Shown: positions 1 to 7,935 of the stretch, in pieces | Layout of the letters: every line of letters starts with the position of its first letter | Position numbering within the stretch: position 1 is the first letter of the stretch | Virus record (IMG/VR): IMGVR_UViG_3300027896_000074 | Span: 1 to 45,118 of that record | DNA: 45,118 nt | Origin: a virus | Direction: 5' to 3' (one strand) | The notes under the pieces: generated by a model | The model's database searches: none | Seen by the model: only the letters and a program-made list of their open reading frames with translations | Told to the model about the DNA's origin: nothing | Made by a program: the position numbers and the translations under genes

Positions 1-126
1 TTACCGTCTGTCCTTTCGCTGGAGCAGTCGTGAACGTGATTGTTGCTGTAGATATTGTGTAATCATTTTCACCCCCGACTGTTTGAATAAATCCGTCTAG
101 ATAAACGCTAACGCTATTTGTTATGG
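1..126. repeat. Terminal direct repeat, left copy (assembly overlap of a circle)
   Basis: Bases 1-126 are identical to 44989-45114, after which the two copies diverge. The overlap closes a gene in frame, so it is best read as the join of a circular or circularly permuted molecule and not as a biological repeat. Confidence 0.85.
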
Positions 127-364
127 GAGTGTAAGTAAGCGTGAATGTTACGTTTGATCCGTTTACAGTTCCTGAAGGGACTTCAAAAACATTAGCAAAA
201 GAATTTTGTAATGTACCTGCCGTTGAGGGCATAGTCCAAGTCTTGCTATGATCCGAAGACTTTATTGTATCGCCTTCTAAAGTTCTAAGAGAAGAGGCCT
301 CGGCCGTAAAGACCGAGGCAAAGATAAGAATAAGAAAAGAAGTTAGAAGTTTTGTTAGATTCAT
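1..364 (-). CDS. Secreted fibre-like protein, 5' part (gene crosses the circle join)
   Basis: The reading frame starts with ATG at 364 and is still open at base 1. Joined across the terminal repeat it ends at 44969, giving 127 residues. Residues 1-24 look like a Sec signal peptide (hydrophobic LLTSFLILIFASVF, cleavage near AEA-SS). Residues about 58-125 match the beta-sandwich fibre repeat also present in the large fibre at 1352-2770, sharing VNGSNVTF, a Y/F-x-DG turn and a DYTI segment. After the signal peptide, the segment around LRTLEG resembles the start of the neighbouring mature protein (SRYLDG). It lies between two other signal-peptide fibre genes on the same strand. Exact function unknown; an exported tail-fibre or adhesin part is inferred. 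Confidence 0.75.
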   Translation of the reverse strand, partial: MNLTKLLTSFLILIFASVFTAEASSLRTLEGDTIKSSDHSKTWTMPSTAGTLQNSFANVFEVPSGTVNGSNVTFTLTYTPITNSVSVYLDGFIQTVGGENDYTISTATITFTTAPAKGQTV

Positions 365-383
365 TTTTTGATCCAATTAAATT

Positions 384-1301
384 TTATCTTCTGGAATCCT
401 CAACCCACAATCCTTGTGTGATATCGCAATGTAAGGTTATTGTGCTATCTTTTTCAGCAATCCAGTTACCATTCAATGATAGACCACTAGATGCAAGATT
501 GCTTCGATCTTGTAGAGTTACGGTGTTTGTTGCACTAGTTCCAATCAATTTTAATATTTGACCGTCAGCAGTACATGCTGTAACTGAAGGTGTTGCCGAT
601 ACTGTCACTGCTCCACCATTACCAACAATGAAAGCAATATTGTTATATGAAATCCCTGTAAGAGTAATTCCGCCTACTGCTGTAACTGATTGAGGAGCAA
701 CAGAAGTTCCATTCAATACTGGACCAACTGAAGGTGCTGCCGCCCATTTAAGACCATTAGTTTCTGAAGAGTCAGCAGTCAATATTTGACCATTGTTTCC
801 TGCACCACCTGTACTTACAGCAGAAAAAGTTCCTGATCCTGTTCCTACTAATATGTCACCTTTTGCAGAAAAACTTGATGGGTTAAGAGGTGTATAACCT
901 AATGCATTTTGTTTCCCATTAAAAGTAGTCCAATCACTTCCACTGAGTGCTCCGGTTACACCTGAAGATGCAACACCTAAACTAAGTTGTTGACCGCTAA
1001 GTGATAATCCTGAAGCTGTACCAAGTGTTACATCACCAGTGTTTGTACCACTCAACACTGATCCGCCACCGATAGCACCAACTGGGATATTGGAAAATGT
1101 GTTTGATGCTCCTGACATTGTTTTGTTAGTAAGAGTTCCACTTCCTGTTAAGGTTAGAAGTGTGTCAGTGATACCAGGAATTGTTAATGTGTAGGAACCA
1201 TTTGTAATGTACTGGCCATCAAGATATCTTGAGGCAGATGCATTTGCTGAGAAACTAATTCCCATCAATGCAAAAATAAAAAGAAAAACAAAAATTCTCA
1301 T
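384..1301 (-). CDS. Secreted tail-fibre-like protein with Sec signal peptide
   Basis: A 305-residue protein. Residues 1-23 form a clear Sec signal (hydrophobic IFVFLFIFALMGISFS, then ANASA). The body is low-complexity Gly/Ser/Thr beta-fibre sequence with a NGKQNALGYTPLN motif, common in phage tail fibres. The C-terminus (about 245-305) has a domain with GLSLNGNW and a final W, shared with the large fibre upstream (GLSLNGS, WFEEG). The start has a strong ribosome site (GGGAGG, 7 bases before ATG). It follows the large fibre gene in the same direction. A signal peptide on a fibre is unusual; normally fibres are assembled in the cytoplasm. Receptor-binding or surface role is inferred. Confidence 0.75.
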   Translation of the reverse strand: MRIFVFLFIFALMGISFSANASASRYLDGQYITNGSYTLTIPGITDTLLTLTGSGTLTNKTMSGASNTFSNIPVGAIGGGSVLSGTNTGDVTLGTASGLSLSGQQLSLGVASSGVTGALSGSDWTTFNGKQNALGYTPLNPSSFSAKGDILVGTGSGTFSAVSTGGAGNNGQILTADSSETNGLKWAAAPSVGPVLNGTSVAPQSVTAVGGITLTGISYNNIAFIVGNGGAVTVSATPSVTACTADGQILKLIGTSATNTVTLQDRSNLASSGLSLNGNWIAEKDSTITLHCDITQGLWVEDSRR

Positions 1302-1351
1302 CTATTCCTCCCTTGGAATTTCCGTGATCATTCACGTCCTTATATTTTATA

Positions 1352-2770
1352 TCAGACCCTTCCTTCTTCAAACCATGTGATCCCATCCCAAGTAATTTTT
1401 AATGATTCATTAGCAGTCAAGTTTACTGATCCATTTAATGAAAGACCATTACCATCATTCAATGTAATGTAGCTTGCATTAGAGACTCCTCGCAAAAGCA
1501 TTTCCTGACCTATGATAGTTCCCGGTGATACTTGAGGATTGCATGTCACTATTTGTGCGCCACCTGGAGATGTTACAAATTGAAGTTGTCTTTGATTATT
1601 ATTAGCAGTTATTCCCACAGTTGGAGATATTACAATTGGAGTACTGATAGAACCATATACAGTATAAGCTCCGCCACCGCCGCCTCCTCCGCCTCCAGAA
1701 CCTGTGCCGACTGTAGCAGGGTTAACAAAAAATGTTACATAAACAGTTTGAGAGGGCGCGGGTATGTATGCAGGCAAAAATTTTATACTCGCACCAGTTG
1801 GAGCAAATATTATTGACCAATGTGTTTCCTCTTCAATTTCTCCATCAACATAAACAAAAGTTGATCCCTTATCAGCAGGAGTACCAGTGATGATATTGAA
1901 AGTATCATTGATACCATCAACAACACCTATAGGAGTCTCTTGTAATCCTGTTAGCGGATTCTGACTTGAGTTGAAGTCGACAATGTAGATTACATATATA
2001 TCTTGTGCAAATGCAGGGGCCACAACAGTAGTAATTGTTTTTCCTACTATTGAATAATCAATAGACTGACGTTCTATATCGCCATCTATAAAAAGGAATA
2101 CACTCCCATTTGTGAGAGGCATTTCTGATAAAACAAATGTTACATTGCTACCGTTAACTGCTCCTGAAGGAATTTCTTTTTTAAAGAAAGGATACTTATT
2201 AGTATCAGCAATCCCAAATTCTCTAATTGATAAGTCTACTGAGCAAGTTGTACCTAATGTTGCATTTGCAGGAACTTGAATACCTGCAAGAATTATATCG
2301 CTTGTACCCTTTATAGGGTATGCAGGTGTTGCACTCGGAGTACCTGGAATTATTTTCAAAAGAAAATCATCATGCAAATTTAAATCAACAGTAGTAATCG
2401 GATCGCTAGGTTTTGGAACAGGAGTATCACCAACTGCTACATATTCTATTACCAATAAATCCCAACGTGGATATGTAGTATCTGCTGTAGGGATAGTGAA
2501 GTTTGGTGATCCTGTTTGATCAGCAAGTCCTATACCTGTTTGAGCACCTGAAGGATCATATGCAATACCGTTTCCTACAGTACCACCCAAGAGAGTTGCA
2601 CTCATAGTGATAGGAAAAGGATTAGGATAGCGAGTAGTATTCAATACACCTTCACCGAAAAAATCGAGGGCGTATTGATTCAAGGCATCAGACATTCCCT
2701 TGATAGTAAACTCTAAATCATATCTGCTTACTAACTTTCTAGATAATTGTAGCCACTGACGCTGCCTCAT
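1352..2770 (-). CDS. Large tail fibre / receptor-binding protein
   Basis: The ATG at 2770 is preferred (472 residues) because GGAG lies about ten bases upstream; an in-frame ATG at 2797 has no such site. The N-terminal ~190 residues probably attach to the baseplate. Two fibre repeats follow (about 195-265 and 270-350), the first with VNGSNVTF and IDGDIE, the second with VDGINDTF and VDGEIE. A run of about ten glycines (near 355-366) forms a hinge. The C-terminal domain (about 370-472) resembles those of the genes at 384-1301 and 23551-24330. There is no signal peptide, so this is the likeliest virion-bound fibre. The gene is separated from the baseplate genes by an HNH gene on the other strand. 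Confidence 0.75.
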   Translation of the reverse strand: MRQRQWLQLSRKLVSRYDLEFTIKGMSDALNQYALDFFGEGVLNTTRYPNPFPITMSATLLGGTVGNGIAYDPSGAQTGIGLADQTGSPNFTIPTADTTYPRWDLLVIEYVAVGDTPVPKPSDPITTVDLNLHDDFLLKIIPGTPSATPAYPIKGTSDIILAGIQVPANATLGTTCSVDLSIREFGIADTNKYPFFKKEIPSGAVNGSNVTFVLSEMPLTNGSVFLFIDGDIERQSIDYSIVGKTITTVVAPAFAQDIYVIYIVDFNSSQNPLTGLQETPIGVVDGINDTFNIITGTPADKGSTFVYVDGEIEEETHWSIIFAPTGASIKFLPAYIPAPSQTVYVTFFVNPATVGTGSGGGGGGGGGAYTVYGSISTPIVISPTVGITANNNQRQLQFVTSPGGAQIVTCNPQVSPGTIIGQEMLLRGVSNASYITLNDGNGLSLNGSVNLTANESLKITWDGITWFEEGRV

Positions 2771-2784
2771 GTTATAAACTCCAT

Positions 2785-3591
2785 ATGAACGAAACAATTA
2801 CTTATATGATATATAATTCTTCTGAAATTGAAAGATTCTGGAAAAATGTGATTAAAACTAGTGAATGTTGGAATTTTGCTAATCTTGATAGAAGTACTGG
2901 ATATGGAAGAATAGGAATCAAGAGAAATAATAAATGGAGACAAGAATATGCTCATCGTTTTTCCTATGAAATTCATAAAGAAAAAATTCCAAAGGGAATG
3001 CAAGTTGATCACTTGTGTAGAAATAGAGCTTGTGTAAATCCTAATCATCTTGAATTGGTTACTCAGAAAGAAAATCTTCTCAGGGGCGTAGGATTTCCTG
3101 CCCAAAATTTTAAAAAAACTCATTGTAAACGTGGGCATGAGTTTACTGAAGAAAATATTATAAAAACCAGGAATGGTAGATCTTGTAAAAAATGTCTGAT
3201 CTGGCTTAGAGAAGAGAAAAAGAAAGGCATCTCTCATAAGATTATTAAAAAAGAAAAAAATATTAAAAGTCCAATTGTAGAGAGAAGTGATTATGAAACT
3301 CATTGTTACAATGGACATGAGTATACTAAAGATAATCTTTATATTAATAAGAAAGGTTATAGAGAATGCAGAATTTGTACTAGAGAATATGTAAAGAAAT
3401 ATAGGATTAAGAGTGACCCCAATAGAGGCAATCTTTCGGGACATGAACTTAATGCTCTTAAAACTCATTGTAAAAATGGACATGAATATAATAAAAAAAA
3501 TACTTATACTCATAACGGAAGTCGTTTTTGTAAAACTTGTGCGAGAATAAATTCTGTAAAAAATTCTAAACTTAGAAAAATTCATAAATAA
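2785..3591 (+). CDS. HNH homing endonuclease with three zinc-finger-like repeats
   Basis: A 268-residue protein on the strand opposite to its neighbours. An HNH core lies at about residues 50-95: AHRFSYEIH, then VDHLCRNRACVNPNHLELV, giving the conserved D-H, the N and the final H plus zinc-binding Cys. Three similar modules follow (about residues 111-137, 172-198 and 229-255), each with the pattern THC-x2-GHE, an asparagine and a C-x2-C pair, probably zinc-binding DNA-recognition units. The gene sits between the gp48-like gene and the large fibre gene, where free-standing phage homing endonucleases often insert. Its start lies 15 bases from that of the divergent fibre gene. Confidence 0.85.
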   Translation: MNETITYMIYNSSEIERFWKNVIKTSECWNFANLDRSTGYGRIGIKRNNKWRQEYAHRFSYEIHKEKIPKGMQVDHLCRNRACVNPNHLELVTQKENLLRGVGFPAQNFKKTHCKRGHEFTEENIIKTRNGRSCKKCLIWLREEKKKGISHKIIKKEKNIKSPIVERSDYETHCYNGHEYTKDNLYINKKGYRECRICTREYVKKYRIKSDPNRGNLSGHELNALKTHCKNGHEYNKKNTYTHNGSRFCKTCARINSVKNSKLRKIHK

Positions 3592-3610
3592 TTATTCCAT
3601 ACTTAACAAC

Positions 3611-4357
3611 TCAAACTACTGGAGGTTGCATCGCATTATTAAATATCACATGCGTTGACCTTGCAGGTTCGAAAGCTGTTAATTGTTTATCTAATAAATC
3701 CAATGTTGCTGCATCCGCATTGCCATAAATTCTCACATCATATGTATATGCAGTTTCTTCTATTTCTATCATCTCTTGTAAAGTAAGTCCTGCTGCCGCG
3801 TAGTCTCTTGAGCATGACAGAGGAGTTTGTCCTACTCCTAATCCAGTGCCCATAAGTGGATCGATAGATGCAAGCCATGTATCCCAATCTAGTGAAGAGT
3901 AATCTAGTACCCAAGCTCCATACATATCTATAGTATTATGTGCTCCACAGTGAGGTAAAATTGAGAAAGCTAATCCTAATGGATCGAGTATCCCTGAGAC
4001 GATGCTCGTAATAGAGGGAGTGTTTATCCCACCTTTTGATCTTATCTTGGCCAAAAGATTTTGTTGTCGTTGCATATATGAGAGGGAACCATCTTGTACT
4101 TGCTTAAATAATTCCTTCTCCCACTTAGCAATACCCTCTTCAGTTAAGGTGACAATAAATTTATCACGATAAATATCTTGTAAATTTTCATATAGTGTTG
4201 CGAATACAGTTGAATGCGCACGTAATTCAGAGGAGCTATATGAACGCTTATTAACATCGGGGTTATCTGCGCGATCTTGTGCATATACGTCATCGGGAAG
4301 TTCCGCAAATATTAGATCGAGGAGTTGTTCAACATTTAAAAAAATAGGTGCAGTCAT
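3611..4357 (-). CDS. Mu gp48-like baseplate protein
   Basis: Start chosen at 4357 (248 residues, MTAPIFLN) because an AGGGAG ribosome site lies about ten bases upstream; the longer frame from 4381 would overlap the gp47 gene. Length, position directly after the gp47/J-like gene and the C-terminal layout (Cys-containing SRDY segment, then a beta-rich end with ARSTHVIFNN) fit the Mu gp48 / YmfQ (DUF2313) family. These proteins sit at the rim of the baseplate and link gp47 to the fibres. The call rests mainly on gene order, with moderate sequence support. Confidence 0.7.
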   Translation of the reverse strand: MTAPIFLNVEQLLDLIFAELPDDVYAQDRADNPDVNKRSYSSSELRAHSTVFATLYENLQDIYRDKFIVTLTEEGIAKWEKELFKQVQDGSLSYMQRQQNLLAKIRSKGGINTPSITSIVSGILDPLGLAFSILPHCGAHNTIDMYGAWVLDYSSLDWDTWLASIDPLMGTGLGVGQTPLSCSRDYAAAGLTLQEMIEIEETAYTYDVRIYGNADAATLDLLDKQLTAFEPARSTHVIFNNAMQPPVV

Positions 4358-4370
4358 TAAACTCTCCCTT

Positions 4371-5606
4371 TCAAATTCCACCGACTATCACTGTCACAGT
4401 TCCAGGAGCTGCCAGCTGATTAGATAGTATTGGTAGATTATAATTAGGTGAATTTAATTTTTGGCATTGTCTATCTGCTAGTATCGGAATTTTACCTATA
4501 GCATTTCCTGAGACTGGATCGAGTACAGCTGATAACCACACATCTAAATTTTCTTCAATATCACTTGCAGTTACAAAGCCATTTGTATATCCGGGGATAA
4601 CTCTACCACCTACTGGAAGTTTATATAAAACTCTATCTACTTCTCTTTGAATCAATTGTTGTACATTCAGATTCAATGGGTTGTTAACTGCATCCGAGGG
4701 AATACTTGTCAAAGTAAACCCTGTAGCAAGAATCACATTGACTGTTACATTCACATCTAATTCAACAGGTGGATATACAGCAGGACAGTCAGTTAATGGT
4801 ACATGTGAGTTATAATATGCTTGTACTGTAGCGATTGCTAACGAGCTAGGTATTCTTACTATTGCAGTTCCATTGGTAACAGCAGTATCAATATCAGTAG
4901 TCCCTGTGGTGATGTAGACGTCTACAGTTCCTAATCCTCTTCCGAATCTTCTGATGATTGCTGATCGAACACTTGAGCTTGCAGCGAAAGCAAAGTTAGG
5001 ATAATCAGTTTGATTACCGCCTGCTGGAGGATTTTGTTCATAACTTAAGAGTCGTGCGCGATAGCTATCGAATGTTTCGATGTCGGCACCGTCTGAAATA
5101 TTCGCAATAAGTGTTGCAGTAGTATTCACTCCAGTAGGAGGACTTACAACTTGCAAAGTATCAGGAGCAACAATGTTTCCAATTTGACCTGTGATGGTTG
5201 CTTGTACTTCTAAGTTCAATATCCCACTCGCGATAGTTCCACCCGATGTGTTTGTGTACAAGATATTAGTAGCAGGATATAAAAACGTTAACTCACCTAT
5301 ACTGATTACCGTCCCATTAACCCCGCTTATCTGTACATCTGTCCCAACCGCTGCTGTAGCAGGTGATTGAGTGATACCAAAATCAGCACCCTTCAATGTT
5401 AGTGCTTCATCTCTCATCGATGTGATGAAACTATCGTTATCAACTTTCGCTTGATCACCATATAGACCTGATACAATTCCTGAGAAAGTATTTCCTCTGA
5501 TAACAAAATCAGAGTTTGCGTCAGCAGTATTGATTGAAGGTTTGATTGATTTTAATATTTGGAAGTATGTCTTAGCTATTTGACTTGGTGTTTGAAAAAC
5601 GCTCAT
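4371..5606 (-). CDS. Baseplate protein J-like (Mu gp47)
   Basis: A 411-residue protein of the P2 J / Mu gp47 baseplate wedge family. The N-terminus (FQTPSQIAKTYFQILKSI), the middle segment with GADIETFDSYRARLL and NPPAGGNQTDYPNFA, and the following GRGLGTVDVYI are typical of this family. Its role is to form wedge plates around the central spike. It lies directly downstream of the gp46-like gene, 3 bases apart, and overlaps slightly with the frame upstream of the gp48 start. Confidence 0.9.
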   Translation of the reverse strand: MSVFQTPSQIAKTYFQILKSIKPSINTADANSDFVIRGNTFSGIVSGLYGDQAKVDNDSFITSMRDEALTLKGADFGITQSPATAAVGTDVQISGVNGTVISIGELTFLYPATNILYTNTSGGTIASGILNLEVQATITGQIGNIVAPDTLQVVSPPTGVNTTATLIANISDGADIETFDSYRARLLSYEQNPPAGGNQTDYPNFAFAASSSVRSAIIRRFGRGLGTVDVYITTGTTDIDTAVTNGTAIVRIPSSLAIATVQAYYNSHVPLTDCPAVYPPVELDVNVTVNVILATGFTLTSIPSDAVNNPLNLNVQQLIQREVDRVLYKLPVGGRVIPGYTNGFVTASDIEENLDVWLSAVLDPVSGNAIGKIPILADRQCQKLNSPNYNLPILSNQLAAPGTVTVIVGGI

Positions 5607-5609
5607 ATG

Positions 5610-5987
5610 TTAACCCACCGAAATAAAATTAAAGTTATTAGACACTTGAGTTGTATTAGGAACGATATCTATTTCATTCGATGATCCTGTCCTACTAGTA
5701 TCTATATTAGTAATTTGAACGGCCGTTGCTAACTTTGGATCAATCAATTGCTTATTAATTGCATCGGTTGCATATGCAGTGAAGTGTTGTTCTATAGATG
5801 AATCACGCTTTGCTTTATTCAGAGTATAGATAAGCGAACCTTGGTTTGCCGTACCATATAACCACTTACCTTTTGGTATCAAAAGTGCATAATAAGCGGC
5901 CTCTAAAACTCTATCGGATGCTACAGGTGAACCGTTGACGAATACATAATCTTTTTTAGTAGGATCCAATTGTAAATTTTGTGACAT
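5610..5987 (-). CDS. Mu gp46-like baseplate wedge protein
   Basis: A 125-residue protein. Length, the central GKWLYGTANQGSLIYTL segment and position between the spike and gp47 genes match Mu gp46, which has the role of P2 W or T4 gp25 (lysozyme-fold wedge protein). The ribosome site is GGAGAG, followed by ATG 8 bases later. Confidence 0.75.
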   Translation of the reverse strand: MSQNLQLDPTKKDYVFVNGSPVASDRVLEAAYYALLIPKGKWLYGTANQGSLIYTLNKAKRDSSIEQHFTAYATDAINKQLIDPKLATAVQITNIDTSRTGSSNEIDIVPNTTQVSNNFNFISVG

Positions 5988-6000
5988 CCCAACTCTCCTA

Positions 6001-6204
6001 TTAGCTTACTATCCCAGTGGCGCTATCAGTTCCCGCTCTAACATTTGAAACTGTTACAGTCGCATTGCTCTGTATGTACTCTACGATCGCAGCACCTAAT
6101 GCATCACAGAATATTTGTAACTCATGATCACTTGTGGGTACTCCATAGAGTCCTTGAATCTTAGATTTAATGATTGCAGATAAACCGCTATCAGTCATTG
6201 ACAT
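6001..6204 (-). CDS. Small conserved-position tail protein, unknown
   Basis: A 67-residue protein between the spike (gp45-like) and gp46-like genes. It is not recognised as a named family. The C-terminal repeat of beta-prone Val/Thr residues (ATVTVSNVRAGTDSATG) and its position suggest a small baseplate part or chaperone. Tight packing in the tail operon supports it as a real gene. Confidence 0.65.
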   Translation of the reverse strand: MSMTDSGLSAIIKSKIQGLYGVPTSDHELQIFCDALGAAIVEYIQSNATVTVSNVRAGTDSATGIVS

Positions 6205-6213
6205 AGTGACTCC

Positions 6214-6774
6214 TTATTTCTCTGTATAACACTTTGCACTAATGATTTTGCTATCATCTACAGGACTCGCTTTTAAATTAGTAAAGTCTGTTGCATTGGT
6301 TGGAACAGACGTGTCATAACCAAAATTTCCGACATGCACATGAGTAGCTATATATTCCAGCATTTGCGATAACAATGTTTGTACGATATCTCCTAACATC
6401 ATTGGGTTAGCTGAGGACTTAGAACCAAATTGCATTTTCGTTTGAGAGAGATAGATTATATGACCGTATTGATCATACAATATTGCTTCACCATCGTTAG
6501 TAGTTGGTTTATTTTCGTCGAAGTGTCCGGGCATAATTAAGTGAGTGGGATCACCTGCGACTGGTATTGTAAAGCATGGAGTATTTGCGGGCGCGCGCGA
6601 GGAAAAACCATATGGTTGGATATTTCTAGTATTAGGAATTGGTCCTTCAGTACTAAATCTTTTGATAGTTGATCGGGAACTACTTTCATTAGAAATATTC
6701 ATGGCCATAAAGATAGGGGCCATTGCTTCTCTAATTTCTCTTCTGATCAGTGTTCTTATTTCTCCCTCGTTCAT
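6214..6774 (-). CDS. Baseplate spike protein, Mu gp45 family
   Basis: A 186-residue protein of the gpV/gp45 spike family, which pierces the outer membrane. An N-terminal helix (IRTLIRREIREAM) precedes an OB-fold region with VAGDPTHLIMPG and GEAILYDQYGHIIYLS. The C-terminus holds a beta/helical part and a TDxHVH-like stretch (ATHVHVG) that could bind metal at the tip. It overlaps the hub gene by 4 bases, as in Mu. Confidence 0.85.
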   Translation of the reverse strand: MNEGEIRTLIRREIREAMAPIFMAMNISNESSSRSTIKRFSTEGPIPNTRNIQPYGFSSRAPANTPCFTIPVAGDPTHLIMPGHFDENKPTTNDGEAILYDQYGHIIYLSQTKMQFGSKSSANPMMLGDIVQTLLSQMLEYIATHVHVGNFGYDTSVPTNATDFTNLKASPVDDSKIISAKCYTEK

Positions 6775-7934
6775 CCTGCAAAACTCCTCGGTAGTGCATC
6801 ACCATTGGCAGTGATACTACCTATCTTACACAATCGAAGACGAGTTAGCATTCCATGCTGTAGAGTCAATTCATAAGTACATCCGTAGATAAGCATATCT
6901 TCATTGACGTCATCTGCTTCTATTTGAACGGTATAAATTTGATCGATATTGTAGGGAATACCATTACTATTGAAATGTCCTTTTACTACGATATCGATAT
7001 CGAGTAGTCTCATGTTTTCACGGGCGATATCTCTTAGCGCCAGTTCATCACCAATATTGCGAGGGATAGCAGACTGATTACCAATATGAGTGATTGTATT
7101 GACAGTTTCATTACCTGATCCATAACTGAAGTGTTCGTATACTGATCTTCCAACTTTTGCATCACTTAATGATTGAATATCATATACATTGTTGTATTTG
7201 GTATAGGGTGCTGACCAAACTTGGTCCATAGTTTGTAATTGATATACAATTTGCCTTATCGCTTGATTAACATTTCTCTTCACTCGTGCTTCTAAAACAT
7301 TATTCTGTGAGCTTCCTCGAACTAGAGTTAAGACTCCAGAACTATTTTGAGTGAAGTTTGGTTTACCAATTTTTAATCTACCATCAGGTAATGTCCATGC
7401 AATACAGTTTGCAAGATCAAGATAACGTTGCAGAGAATTTATTTTTGTTTCACCAGGATTAGTTTGAAATAAGAAGTTTCCATTAGGAAGTTGTTGAGGA
7501 ACTATCCCTTGAGGCATACGAGTGTTTGCTACCATTAAGGTGGCAATCGTAAGCAAACTTGCACTCTGAGTATTCTTTATACTATTTAAACTATCTACAG
7601 AGGCATTATCTACAAGCTGCCCTAATGTATCTCTACCTGTTAATACAAAGTCTACAGAGGTGGGTTGTACATGAGTGTCAGTTTCATCAATGAATCCTGT
7701 GGCAATTTGTTGTTTGAATCCATTTTTATCCACAAGATATAAACTGACTGTATCACCTGATCTAATTGAGGCCCGCAAAGAATCATCAACTCCAGGTGCA
7801 GTAAATCTAAATGCACTTGCAGAAGTGATAATGTTTCGATCAAACATATATGAGGAGAATGTATTCAAAGCAGTACCAGATAAACTGCTTGATATTGGTT
7901 TTATAAAGTTTAGTTCAATGGGTGCTTGTCTCAT
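6771..7934 (-). CDS. Baseplate hub protein, Mu gpP (gp44) family
   Basis: A 387-residue hub protein of the gpP / T4 gp27 / gpD superfamily. The pattern FRFTAPGVDDSLRASIRSGDTVSLYLV (first beta domain, in two overlapping parts) and the later FVLTGRDTLGQLVDNA are typical of Mu P. It forms the ring that carries the spike and links to the tail tube. It sits between the gpN-like and gp45-like genes, in Mu order. Confidence 0.88.
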   Translation of the reverse strand: MRQAPIELNFIKPISSSLSGTALNTFSSYMFDRNIITSASAFRFTAPGVDDSLRASIRSGDTVSLYLVDKNGFKQQIATGFIDETDTHVQPTSVDFVLTGRDTLGQLVDNASVDSLNSIKNTQSASLLTIATLMVANTRMPQGIVPQQLPNGNFLFQTNPGETKINSLQRYLDLANCIAWTLPDGRLKIGKPNFTQNSSGVLTLVRGSSQNNVLEARVKRNVNQAIRQIVYQLQTMDQVWSAPYTKYNNVYDIQSLSDAKVGRSVYEHFSYGSGNETVNTITHIGNQSAIPRNIGDELALRDIARENMRLLDIDIVVKGHFNSNGIPYNIDQIYTVQIEADDVNEDMLIYGCTYELTLQHGMLTRLRLCKIGSITANGDALPRSFAG

Positions 7935-7935
7935 A

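Noticed and set aside
1-126. Biological long terminal repeat or att site
   Set aside because: The overlap lies within a gene and exactly closes it; circular assembly overlap is simpler.
1352-2770. Diversity-generating retroelement target in the fibre gene
   Set aside because: No reverse transcriptase and no template repeat seen.
2767-3585. 272-residue ORF opposite the first HNH gene
   Set aside because: Antisense shadow of low-GC coding; Phe/Ser/Ile-rich without domains.
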